A DNA stretch of 64,000 bases from Pseudarthrobacter sp. IC2-21. Lineage in GTDB: Bacteria > Actinomycetota > Actinomycetes > Actinomycetales > Micrococcaceae. The translations under genes and the position numbers were made by a program. The notes below the pieces were generated by a model. The model made no database searches. It had not been told where the DNA came from and saw only the letters and a list, made by a program, of their open reading frames with translations. Every line of letters starts with the position of its first letter. Within the stretch, counting starts at the first letter, position 1. Below, piece after piece: positions 25,006-33,325 of this stretch. The stretch spans positions 3,534,001 through 3,598,000 of the forward strand of contig NZ_CP139145.1 of assembly GCF_034048115.1 (NCBI RefSeq), given 5' to 3'.

Positions 25006-26174
25006 GCTGCCACTACCTTTACTACCTCGAGCTTCTCGATGCTCCGGGTGATGTTGCTCGGCTCCCGAACCGCTTCCCCGATGGTCAATGACTGAACCCG
25101 TCGTGCCAGGGCTTCAATGATGGCGTGCGCTTCAAGCCTGGCCAGGCCCTGGCCGGCGCAGCCGTGCGGCCCGTAGCCGAAACTCAGGTGGTCCACCGGG
25201 TTGCGCGCGATGTCGAAGGTGTCCGGATTTTCGTAGTGCCGCGGGTCCCGGTTCCCGGCGCCGAAGAGGATGCCCACCTGCGCGCCAGCGGGGATGGTCA
25301 CGCCGTCAATCTCGACGTCGCGGGTTGCCTTGCGGCCCCAGATATGGACCGGTGCCCAGTAACGGAGCACCTCGGCGAAGGCCGCGGGGACGAGCTCCGG
25401 GTTCCCCCGGACCAGCTCAAACTGCTCCGGGTGGCGGCCAAACAGCGCAATGATGTTGCCGATGGCGGCGATGGTGGTGTCCACGCCGGCGCCGAGGTAC
25501 TGATGGATGATGTGGCCTGCGGTGCCGGCGGGAATCTCACCCCTGCCCTCGGCGTCGAAGATCCCGCGGCCGATGGAGCCGGGGGCGAGGTCTTCGGCAG
25601 TAACCGACGAGCACCAGCCATAGAGCTCGCCGGCGATGGGGAAGCTCTCCTGGGTGCGCTGGTTCAGCGGGCCGATGACCTGCATGGCGGCCTGGCCCCA
25701 ACGAAGCATGTTGTCCTTGACATGTCCCTGGAAACCGATGAGGTCGGCAACGATTTCGATCGGGAACGCCCGGGCCAGGGCGTCGATGGCCTCGAAGCTC
25801 CCGCTGCCGGCGAGCCCCGCGACGAGCCTGTCCGCCTTGTCGTCGATGACCACCTTCAGGCCGCGGAGTGCCCGCGGGGTGAGGTTCTGCGAGAGCGTGG
25901 CACGGAGCTGTGTGTGCACGGGCGGATCGGAGGCCAGCGAGGTGCCCTGCAGCGCCTCGTTCACCATGGGGTTGAAGCCGATGCTGGTGGACGAGAAGGC
26001 TTCCGGATCGGCGAGGGCGTCGCGGATGACGTCATAGCGGGTCAGGACGTAGAGGTCATTCTTGGGCAGGTGGACCACCGCAGCCTGCTCGCGGAGCTCG
26101 GCGTAGGTGGGGTAGGGATCGACGAGGATATCGTCAGCCCAAATGTCGATGTCTGATTCGATCGGTGCAGTCAT
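25002..26174 (-). CDS. Cytochrome P450, class I, CYP199-like
   Basis: A 390-residue soluble bacterial P450. The I-helix motif GAGVDTT carries the conserved acid and threonine. EVLR is the ExxR motif. The heme loop FGYGPHGCAGQ places the ligand cysteine at about residue 340. The opening DPYPTYAELREQAAVVHLPKNDLYVLTRYD resembles CYP199-type enzymes that act on aromatic acids, so an aromatic substrate is possible but unproven. The start at 26174 follows AAGGAGAACACC; an upstream in-frame ATG is less well placed. It is preceded by an MFS gene and followed by its ferredoxin and reductase. Confidence 0.93.
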   Translation of the reverse strand: MTAPIESDIDIWADDILVDPYPTYAELREQAAVVHLPKNDLYVLTRYDVIRDALADPEAFSSTSIGFNPMVNEALQGTSLASDPPVHTQLRATLSQNLTPRALRGLKVVIDDKADRLVAGLAGSGSFEAIDALARAFPIEIVADLIGFQGHVKDNMLRWGQAAMQVIGPLNQRTQESFPIAGELYGWCSSVTAEDLAPGSIGRGIFDAEGRGEIPAGTAGHIIHQYLGAGVDTTIAAIGNIIALFGRHPEQFELVRGNPELVPAAFAEVLRYWAPVHIWGRKATRDVEIDGVTIPAGAQVGILFGAGNRDPRHYENPDTFDIARNPVDHLSFGYGPHGCAGQGLARLEAHAIIEALARRVQSLTIGEAVREPSNITRSIEKLEVVKVVAA

Positions 26175-26230
26175 GGTGTTCTCCTTGCGGATCATGGTGG
26201 CAGGTGGGTGGTGGTCGATGCCGGCTTCCG

Positions 26231-27961
26231 TCAGTCGACGACGGCGGCCTCGGCGTGTGCTGCGGTGGTTACGGCGATGTCATCGGCTGACGGCGCCGAG
26301 GACCGTGCGGAAATGAAGAGGGTAAGGACGGCAGAGAGTGCGGCAGCGATACCGGCTGCGAAGTACACAGCCTGGAAGCCTTCGCCGAGGGAGGTCCCCG
26401 CCACGCCCTGGATCCGGGGCTGGGCCGAGGCGAGTGCCTGGACCATGCCGTCGACCGCCTGGGCCGGCGCGCCGCCAGCCGTTGCCTGGCCGGCGAACTG
26501 CGCGATGACGCCGTCCCAGCCGGAGAGGAAACCCAGGGGCGGCACGTTTGACAGCCCGCTGACGGCTTCCGCCGGCAAGCCTGCACCGCTGAGGATCCCG
26601 GCAAGGGGTCCGGCAAAGGCGGTGGCTCCAATGCCGAAGGCGATCGCTGAGCCGACGACGGGGCCGAGGGCGAAGCCGAGGTCGCGCAGCAGGTTGGTTG
26701 TTGCCGAGGCCATGCCGATTTGCCGGGGCGGGACCGTGTTGATGGCTACGGCAGTGACGGACCCGACCGTCAGGGCGAACCCGATGCCAAGCACCAGAAG
26801 CGGCGGAATGAACGCGGTCCACGGGGTGCCGCCGAAGGCCTCGGGGGTGCCGAGGGCGAACGTCGAGAGCCAGAAACCGGCGACGGCCATGAGGGCGAAT
26901 CCAGCGGTGAGGACCCAGCGCGGGGCCACATGGTGGATGAGCCATCCCACCACCGGGATAAAGGCGAAGGCGGGACCCTGGATGAAGACGAAGAGCACGC
27001 CGATCTTCCAGGTTTCGGCCAGGGCGAGTCCGCTGACGGCGACGCTGGTGCTGAAGCAAATGGCGAGGAACGCGAACATGCCCGTGACCGCCACAATGCC
27101 GGTGATCGAGTAGGCGCTGTTCTTGAACAGGGACAGGTGGATGAGCGGCTCCGCCGTGCGAGATTCGATGACGACGAAGGCGGCCAGGAGGACCACACCG
27201 GCGAGGTAGCTTGCGATCACCGGGGCGCTGCCGAAGCCGGCATCCACCGCTGTCACCGTGGCGTAAAGAACGGCGATGAGGCCAAGTGCGAGCGTGAACT
27301 GGCCGGGCAGGTCCAGCTTGCGCCCTTCTGCGGCTGCAGAGTCCTTCGCCCGGAGGGCGACGAGGAGCACCAGCACGGCAATGCCGGCGGCAACCAGGTA
27401 GGCCGCCCGCCAGCCGCTGAACTCATTGGGCGCACCCGGAGCAGCGCCCGGCACGGTGAAGACCTGCGCCGTGAAGCCGGCGAGCACTGGTGAAATCACC
27501 GCGCCGAGGGACAGAAACCCCGCCCAGGTGGCGATGACCTTTGCCCTGGCCCGGTGGTCCGGGGTGATCGCCGCGATCATGGACAGCGAGATGGGGAAGA
27601 GGATGCCCGCCCCGATGCCGCCGACAGCTTGGGCAACGATCATCATTTCGGTGGTCGGCGCCAGTGCGGCCAGCACAGAGCCGATAACGCTGACCACAGC
27701 GCCGACGTAGAGCAGCTTCTTGCGTCCGAACATGTCGCCCAGGAGTCCCCAGCTGAGCTCAAACACCACAATGCCCATCAGGAACATGCCCGCAATCCAG
27801 GTCAGGCCCGCCCCTGAGGTGTGAAATTCCACTGCGAAGGTGCCGCTCAGGGCGCCCGGCAGGGCGTTGGTGATCTGCGCGAGGGTAACGGCACTGTAGG
27901 CCGCTATGAAGGTGGCCCGGACCGAGCCGCGGCTCGTCCCTGGAATGCTCTGGTTCATCAA
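26231..27961 (-). CDS. MFS transporter, DHA2-like 14-TM type
   Basis: A 576-residue permease with about 14 hydrophobic segments. The signature loop is GDMFGRKKLLYVGA near residue 75, with GGIGAGILFPISLSM near 110 and a large extracytoplasmic loop near residue 450. It is the promoter-proximal gene of the leftward operon, 56 bp before the P450. It may import the substrate or export a product of the divergent catabolic locus. DHA2 members are often drug exporters, so export of the toxic parent compound is an alternative. The ATG start at 27961 lies 54 bp from a clear operator-like box. Confidence 0.88.
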   Translation of the reverse strand: MMNQSIPGTSRGSVRATFIAAYSAVTLAQITNALPGALSGTFAVEFHTSGAGLTWIAGMFLMGIVVFELSWGLLGDMFGRKKLLYVGAVVSVIGSVLAALAPTTEMMIVAQAVGGIGAGILFPISLSMIAAITPDHRARAKVIATWAGFLSLGAVISPVLAGFTAQVFTVPGAAPGAPNEFSGWRAAYLVAAGIAVLVLLVALRAKDSAAAEGRKLDLPGQFTLALGLIAVLYATVTAVDAGFGSAPVIASYLAGVVLLAAFVVIESRTAEPLIHLSLFKNSAYSITGIVAVTGMFAFLAICFSTSVAVSGLALAETWKIGVLFVFIQGPAFAFIPVVGWLIHHVAPRWVLTAGFALMAVAGFWLSTFALGTPEAFGGTPWTAFIPPLLVLGIGFALTVGSVTAVAINTVPPRQIGMASATTNLLRDLGFALGPVVGSAIAFGIGATAFAGPLAGILSGAGLPAEAVSGLSNVPPLGFLSGWDGVIAQFAGQATAGGAPAQAVDGMVQALASAQPRIQGVAGTSLGEGFQAVYFAAGIAAALSAVLTLFISARSSAPSADDIAVTTAAHAEAAVVD

Positions 27962-28014
27962 CGAAACTCCCTTGTTTCCGGATAGGTGTGGCGCTCCCCA
28001 CAGTCTGATCGCAA

Positions 28015-28107
28015 TCTTTACACAATGTCAAGAGTGTCTACTTCATGATTAAGTCATGACCTCTTCGATTAAGACGTCATGTTTAATTCCTTGACACTCT
28101 GTAAAGA
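28015..28107. promoter_or_regulatory. Divergent promoter with paired 18-bp boxes and direct repeats
   Basis: CTTGACACTCTGTAAAGA on the plus strand (28090-28107) and CTTGACATTGTGTAAAGA on the minus strand (28032 down to 28015) match at 16 of 18 positions. Each includes a TTGACA -35-like hexamer pointing at its own operon. Between them GATTAAG occurs at 28047-28053 and again at 28067-28073, exactly 20 bp apart, beside TCATGA palindromes. This is a symmetric control region for both transcripts of the P450/phosphotriesterase locus. Confidence 0.72.
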
Positions 28108-28204
28108 ATTGTGTGATGCTGGCTACATTGCAACGGAGTCGCGGCTCGGACCGAACTCCGCGGCGCCCCTGCATTCAGCCCCACATCTTCAAGGGAGAAG
28201 CCAA

Positions 28205-29215
28205 GTGAGTCACACCGCACCCGCCGCTAACGGCGAGGCATCCAACCGGCCAGCCGGGCCCACTGTCAATACGGTTCTGGGTCCCGTCCCTGCTTCTGAG
28301 CTGGGCGTCGTCGCGGTCCATGAGGCCCTGTTGTCAGTTCTCCCGGGCGCCCAGTACGCCCCGGATATCTCCATGGACCGGGCGGAGATCTTTGAGACCC
28401 TCGCCGCCAAGCTGAAGGAGTTCCGCGCCCACGGCGGCAGGACGATCGTGGACAGCACCGGCATGTTCCACGGCCGGGACCTCAAGCTCTACGAGGCACT
28501 GTCCCGCTCCACCGGTGTCCACATCGTCGCCTCGACGGGCCTCGGCCCGGAGGAGGAACTCGGCGGCTACTTCCTGACCCCGCAGACCAACCCGCCCACC
28601 CCGTGGCCGGCGGAGAAGTTCGCAGATCTCTTTGGCAAGGAGGTCACCGAGGGAATGGTGGTTCCCCGGGTGGAGCGCCGGGCCGCTGCCGGCATCGTGG
28701 CCACCATCGCCGACCGCGCCGGCATGACCCCGACCGAGGAAAGCCTGTTCCGCGGCTCGGCCCGCGCCGCTAAGGACACCGGTGTGCCGGTCTCCATCCG
28801 TTTCGGCGCGGACGTCCTGCACGACCTGGACATCGTCCTGGACGAACAGATTGCGGCCGACCGGATACTCGTGGGGGATCTCGACCGCCGGGACGCCAAG
28901 GGCTCCGCCGGCGAGGTGGCGGCCCGCGGAGCGTTCGTGGGCATCGACCATGTGGGACTCAACGACCATGCGGACTACGTCACGGACCAGGAGCGCGCCG
29001 ACCTGGTGCTCGAGCTGGTCAAGGCCGGGCATGCGGACAGGATCATCCTGTCCGGCAACTCGATCGGCGTGGCCAAGGGCCTGCCGGACTACAACCTGCC
29101 CTACAGCCACGTGCTGACGACGTTTGTACCGTTCCTCAAGTCCCGCGGCCTGAGTGAAGACGATGCCCGGCGCATCCTCGAGGACAACCCCCGCAACCTG
29201 CTGACCGTGCGCTAA
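28205..29215 (+). CDS. Phosphotriesterase-family protein lacking metal ligands (probable pseudoenzyme)
   Basis: A 336-residue protein aligned throughout with the next gene product (both have VNTVLG, GGRTIVDSTG/GGGTFVDATG and TGVHIVASTG) and so of the phosphotriesterase/lactonase amidohydrolase fold. The metal ligands are mostly gone. The HxH is H39-E-A41. The bridging-lysine position is A166, the third and fourth histidine positions are R199 and D225, and the catalytic Asp position is N285. GTG at 28205 is used, with AAGGGAG upstream; 19 extra N-terminal residues precede the homologous start. It leads the rightward operon. It probably has no hydrolase activity and may pair with, or regulate, the active paralogue. 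Confidence 0.85.
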   Translation: MSHTAPAANGEASNRPAGPTVNTVLGPVPASELGVVAVHEALLSVLPGAQYAPDISMDRAEIFETLAAKLKEFRAHGGRTIVDSTGMFHGRDLKLYEALSRSTGVHIVASTGLGPEEELGGYFLTPQTNPPTPWPAEKFADLFGKEVTEGMVVPRVERRAAAGIVATIADRAGMTPTEESLFRGSARAAKDTGVPVSIRFGADVLHDLDIVLDEQIAADRILVGDLDRRDAKGSAGEVAARGAFVGIDHVGLNDHADYVTDQERADLVLELVKAGHADRIILSGNSIGVAKGLPDYNLPYSHVLTTFVPFLKSRGLSEDDARRILEDNPRNLLTVR

Positions 29216-29267
29216 GCACCGGCCCGCCCAAGCCCCCAACAAGCTTTCAAACCCCTGAGGTGAACGA

Positions 29268-30221
29268 ATGACCAAGGTCAACACCGTGCTGGGAACCATC
29301 CCGGCCGAAGAACTGGAAATCGTGGCGGTCCACGAACACATCGGCTACGGCATGCCCGGGTCCGAGCTGGACACCAAGTGGTGGAAGACACCGGAACAGG
29401 CCTACGAGGAAACCGTGCCGAAGCTGCGGAAGTTCCGCGAATACGGCGGCGGCACCTTCGTGGATGCCACCGGGATCTGCAACGGCCGCGACGTGGACTA
29501 CTACAGGTCCCTGTCCCGGAAAACGGGCGTGCACATCGTGGCCAGCACCGGCTTCGTCGGCGGCGACACCGCCCTCCCGCATTTCTCCCGCGCCACCGTG
29601 GACTACCTCACGAAGGTCTTCATTCACGAGATCACCGTGGGCATCGGCGACACCGGCGCCAAGGCCGGCGTCATCAAGGTGGGCGTCAGCCGGGGCGGAC
29701 GGATGACCGACCTCGACAAGCGCATCTACCGCGCCGCGGCCCGCGCCGCCGTCGTCACCGGAGCCCCGATCCTCACTCACCTGGCCATCGACCCCGAACC
29801 GGCGGTGACCATCTTCAACGAGGAGGGGCTACCCCTCGACCGTGTCCTCTTCGGCCACGCCGACGACGGCCTGAACGCTCCCATCACCCCGCACGACTGG
29901 ATCTACGAGCAGGGCGGCCGGATCGGGTTCGACACCTTCGGCTACGACCTCGAACTTCCGGATCCCCCGTTTTGGGGCCGTAAACGCGCCGAACGCATGG
30001 AGCACTTCGTCAACCTCGTCAACAAGGGGTACGCGGACAAGCTCCTGGTCTCAGCCGACGCCAACTGCAGCCCGCTGGGCTGGCCGGGCGTCAAGGGACA
30101 CACCATCAATTACATCTTCGAGGACATGATCCCGGACATGCGCGCGGCCGGCATCGACGACGCCACGCTCAAACTCCTGCTCGAGGACAACCCGGCCGAT
30201 TTCCTGTCACTCCACGCCTGA
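29268..30221 (+). CDS. Phosphotriesterase-family metal hydrolase (lactonase/esterase-like)
   Basis: A 317-residue amidohydrolase-superfamily enzyme with the full binuclear metal set: H22 and H24 (VHEHIG), the carboxylatable K137 (GVIKVG), H171 (ILTHLA), H197 (LFGHADD) and D264 (VSADAN). Family members hydrolyse phosphotriesters or lactones; the natural substrate here is more likely a lactone or ester of the catabolic pathway. GAGGTGA precedes the ATG. It follows its metal-less paralogue after 52 bp and precedes a flavin monooxygenase, so it may open a ring or ester made by oxygenation. Confidence 0.9.
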   Translation: MTKVNTVLGTIPAEELEIVAVHEHIGYGMPGSELDTKWWKTPEQAYEETVPKLRKFREYGGGTFVDATGICNGRDVDYYRSLSRKTGVHIVASTGFVGGDTALPHFSRATVDYLTKVFIHEITVGIGDTGAKAGVIKVGVSRGGRMTDLDKRIYRAAARAAVVTGAPILTHLAIDPEPAVTIFNEEGLPLDRVLFGHADDGLNAPITPHDWIYEQGGRIGFDTFGYDLELPDPPFWGRKRAERMEHFVNLVNKGYADKLLVSADANCSPLGWPGVKGHTINYIFEDMIPDMRAAGIDDATLKLLLEDNPADFLSLHA

Positions 30222-30282
30222 CCCCGGACAAAACCACCAAAACCTCCCCAGGCGCAGCCTGGCTCAAGAAAGAGACTCCCCC

Positions 30283-31425
30283 ATGAAGGCTGAAGACATC
30301 AAGAACCTCAAGATCGCCATCGTCGGCGCCGGCTACGGCGGCGCCGCAGCGGCCAAGGCCCTGAGCCTGCTCGGTGCAGACGTCACGGTCTATGAGCAGG
30401 CTCCCCAAATGGGTGAGGTGGGCGCCGGCATCGGCCTGCGCCCCGCCACCATGGCCCGGTTCCGCCAGTGGGGCATCTTCGACGCGATCGCCAACGTGAG
30501 TTCGGCCAGCGACTACTTCGAGATCCTCACCGCCACCGGCGAGCCGATCATGAAGGACACCTGGCCGGAGTTCGGCGAGGAGAAAAACACGTACCTCATC
30601 CACCGCCGCGACTTCATCGAAGCGCTCCTCAGCGTCCTCCCCGAGGGCATGGTCAAGCTCGGCCACAGGTTGGAGACCATCGAAGACAAGGGCGGCCGCT
30701 CCGTCCTGACCTTTGCCAACGGCGAGACGGCCGAGGCGGACCTGGTGGTCGGGGCCGACGGCATCAAGTCCTCGGTGCGCGAGCAGCTCTTCAGCGACAA
30801 GGGCCCGGTGTTCTCCGGCGAGCACGCCTACCGGGTGGTGACTTCCGCCGACGACGCCCACGGCATGGTGACGGATGACAACCTGCGCATGTACATCGGC
30901 AAGGGCACGAAGGTCTACCTCCTGCCGCTGCGCCACCGCAACCAGATGTCCTTCGACATCACCGCCCTGAACCCGGACGGCACCTGGGCGCCCGCCATCA
31001 CCAAGGAAGACCTCCTCAAGACGGTGGAAGGCTTCGACGAGCGGATCGTGGCCATCACGCGCGGGCTGGACATGGACACCGTCAACATCCGCGCGGTCTA
31101 CGACATCGACCCGGTGGACACCTGGCACACCGACTCCGTGGTCCTCATGGGTGACGCGGCGCATTCCATGCTGCACCACCAGGGCCAGGGTGCCAACTCC
31201 GCCATTGAGGACGCCGGAGCCCTGGCCGACGCCCTGGCCCAGGCCGGCTCGGTCAAGGAGGCCCTGGCCCTGTTCCAGGCGACCCGCAAACCCGTCACGG
31301 ACGAACTGCAGCGCATTTCCCGCCAGGGCTGGAGCGAGGAGGAAGTCAACGACGTCTTCCCGGGCCAGAAGCCCACGTCCCAGCAGCCCGCGGCCGCAAA
31401 CGAACCAGTAGAGGCGAAGGCCTGA
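30283..31425 (+). CDS. FAD-dependent monooxygenase, salicylate-hydroxylase-like
   Basis: A 380-residue group A flavoprotein monooxygenase. The FAD motif GAGYGG lies at residues 15-20, the NADPH/FAD motif VVGADGIKSSVR near 163 and the second FAD motif VLMGDAAHSM near 287. Such enzymes hydroxylate aromatic or related activated rings using NAD(P)H and oxygen. The C-terminus is a short Pro/Ala-rich tail. It is the third gene of the rightward operon. Hydroxylation of a phenol or benzoate-like intermediate is plausible but not shown. Confidence 0.9.
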   Translation: MKAEDIKNLKIAIVGAGYGGAAAAKALSLLGADVTVYEQAPQMGEVGAGIGLRPATMARFRQWGIFDAIANVSSASDYFEILTATGEPIMKDTWPEFGEEKNTYLIHRRDFIEALLSVLPEGMVKLGHRLETIEDKGGRSVLTFANGETAEADLVVGADGIKSSVREQLFSDKGPVFSGEHAYRVVTSADDAHGMVTDDNLRMYIGKGTKVYLLPLRHRNQMSFDITALNPDGTWAPAITKEDLLKTVEGFDERIVAITRGLDMDTVNIRAVYDIDPVDTWHTDSVVLMGDAAHSMLHHQGQGANSAIEDAGALADALAQAGSVKEALALFQATRKPVTDELQRISRQGWSEEEVNDVFPGQKPTSQQPAAANEPVEAKA

Positions 31426-31430
31426 ACGTT

Positions 31431-32360
31431 ATGACCATCCATCCCGAAATCGCCAAAGTCCTTGCCGCCATCCCGGCTCCCGACGGATCGCCGCTTGATC
31501 CCGCGGCCATGCGGGCGGCCGAGGCCGCACACGTAGCCGCGCCGGCGGACCGGCTGCCGCTTCACGCCGTCGAAGACGTCACGGCAGTCACCAAGGCCGG
31601 CGAGGTGCCGGTCCGCATTTACACGCCCGCCGAGGGCGCGTATGGGGTCCTGGTGTACTTCCACGGCGGCGCGTTCTTCCTGGGCAGCCTGGACACCCAC
31701 GACCACGTCGCCCGCGCCCTGGCGAAGGAAACCGGCTACAAAGTCATCTCGGTGGGCTACCGGCTGGCGCCCGAGGCCGCTTTCCCGGCGGGGCTCGAGG
31801 ACTGCTATGCGGTGGTCCGGTGGGCCGCCGAGCACGGCCAGGCCCTGGGCTGGGACGGCAGGAACCTGGCCATCGCGGGTGACAGCTCGGGCGGGAACTT
31901 TGTGGCCGCCGTCGCCGCCAAGGCCCACGATGACGGGTTCGACGGCGTCACGCACCAGATCCTGTTCTACCCGTCCGTGGACCTGGACTTCGCCGAAGAC
32001 CGGTACCCCTCGCTGCGGGAGAACGCCGTCGGGTATGGCCTCGAAACTGCGGGTCTGAAGCCGTTCAACGCCTTCTACCTCAACAGCGGCGCGGATCCTG
32101 CCGATCCCCTGGTCTCCCCGATCAAACGCGGGGATCTCGGCGGACTGCCGCCGGCCCTCATCATTACGGCCGAGCACGATCCGCTGCGGGACGAAGGCGA
32201 GCTCTACGCCCGGCGCCTGCGGGAGGCCGGCGTGGACGCCACCGTCAGCCGGTACGCCGGGGCAAACCACGGCTTCGTCCAGAATTTCTCCTGGATCCCG
32301 GAGTTCTACCGTCCGTTCCATGAGGCAGCGGGCTTTCTCAACACCAGGGCCGGGCAGTGA
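31431..32360 (+). CDS. Alpha/beta hydrolase, HSL (family IV) esterase
   Basis: A 309-residue esterase. The family IV oxyanion motif is YFHGGAFF near residue 78, the nucleophile is the serine in GDSSGGN near residue 152, the acid is in EHDPLRDEG near 249 and the histidine in NHGFVQ near 280. No signal peptide. The start is 5 bp after the monooxygenase stop and the stop overlaps the next GTG (GTGA). It would hydrolyse short-chain or aromatic esters arising in the pathway. Confidence 0.92.
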   Translation: MTIHPEIAKVLAAIPAPDGSPLDPAAMRAAEAAHVAAPADRLPLHAVEDVTAVTKAGEVPVRIYTPAEGAYGVLVYFHGGAFFLGSLDTHDHVARALAKETGYKVISVGYRLAPEAAFPAGLEDCYAVVRWAAEHGQALGWDGRNLAIAGDSSGGNFVAAVAAKAHDDGFDGVTHQILFYPSVDLDFAEDRYPSLRENAVGYGLETAGLKPFNAFYLNSGADPADPLVSPIKRGDLGGLPPALIITAEHDPLRDEGELYARRLREAGVDATVSRYAGANHGFVQNFSWIPEFYRPFHEAAGFLNTRAGQ

Positions 32361-33325
32361 CGGAATCAGTGGCCGTCCATCCCCTGGTCTCCCCCTGGGG
32401 CCGGTTCGGACTCTACAGCTTCTACATCGACGCGCCGGAGCCTGCCATCGTGGACACGGGAATTGCGTCGTCGCCGTCCGAAGGCATGGTGCCGGCGCTG
32501 GAGGCGATCGGCCGCCGGATCGAGGACGTCCGCTGGATCTTCCTGACCCACGGCCATATCGACCACATCGGCGGCGCTTACGCGCTGTGGGAGCTCACCG
32601 GTCGCCGGGCGCAGGTGGTCATCCACGAGGCCGACGCGCCGATGCTCCGTTCGCGCCGGGCCCATGTGGACGAATATCTGTCCGGGCGGGCGCAGTACCT
32701 GAATGACCCGGACGGCGAGGCAAAGCTGACGGCGGCCACCAACGCGGTCATTTCCGGAGAGATGGAGCCCACCCTGCTGGTGCGCGGGGGCGAAACCATC
32801 TCCCTCGGCGGGGACGTCTCCGTCTCGGTTCATTCGATTCCGGGCCACACCCCGGGCTCGGTGGCCTATGTGATTGAGGGCCAGAACGACGTGTTCGTCG
32901 GTGACGCCGTCCAGGTCCACGGCGCGGCCAACGGTTTCCCCGGGTTTGTGGACCCGGCCGGATACCGTTCGAGCCTTCAGTACCTTGCCGGGGAAATCCG
33001 TCCACGGCACCTCTACCTGGGGCATCCGTACCGGACCGCGGACGGCACACCCTACGGTGTGGAGCTCGACGCCGATCAGGCCCGGGAAGCGCTCCAAGGC
33101 AGCCTGGAGATTGAGGCCCGCGTCAAGGAAGCGGCCTGCACCTGCCTGGAGGAAGGACTGCAGGATTCGGACTCGCCGTATTCACCGTTCGCCCGCGTGG
33201 CCGAAGACCTCGGCTACCAGGGAGACCCCACTTTGGAGCCGTCCCCGTTCTTCACCACGCTGCACGGCTACCGCAGCACGTTCGACCGATTGACCGATGA
33301 TGAGGAGATAAGCACTCGTGGATGA
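32357..33325 (+). CDS. Metallo-beta-lactamase-fold hydrolase
   Basis: A 322-residue metal hydrolase. The zinc motif LTHGHIDHIGG lies near residue 65. Further ligands are in HSIPGHTPGS and in VGDAVQVHG. A C-terminal helical extension (from about residue 235) with a Cys pair in ACTCLEEG is seen. The fold includes lactonases and thioesterases. GTG start overlaps the esterase stop. It belongs to the rightward catabolic operon; lactone or thioester cleavage is an inference from context. Confidence 0.87.
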   Translation: MTESVAVHPLVSPWGRFGLYSFYIDAPEPAIVDTGIASSPSEGMVPALEAIGRRIEDVRWIFLTHGHIDHIGGAYALWELTGRRAQVVIHEADAPMLRSRRAHVDEYLSGRAQYLNDPDGEAKLTAATNAVISGEMEPTLLVRGGETISLGGDVSVSVHSIPGHTPGSVAYVIEGQNDVFVGDAVQVHGAANGFPGFVDPAGYRSSLQYLAGEIRPRHLYLGHPYRTADGTPYGVELDADQAREALQGSLEIEARVKEAACTCLEEGLQDSDSPYSPFARVAEDLGYQGDPTLEPSPFFTTLHGYRSTFDRLTDDEEISTRG

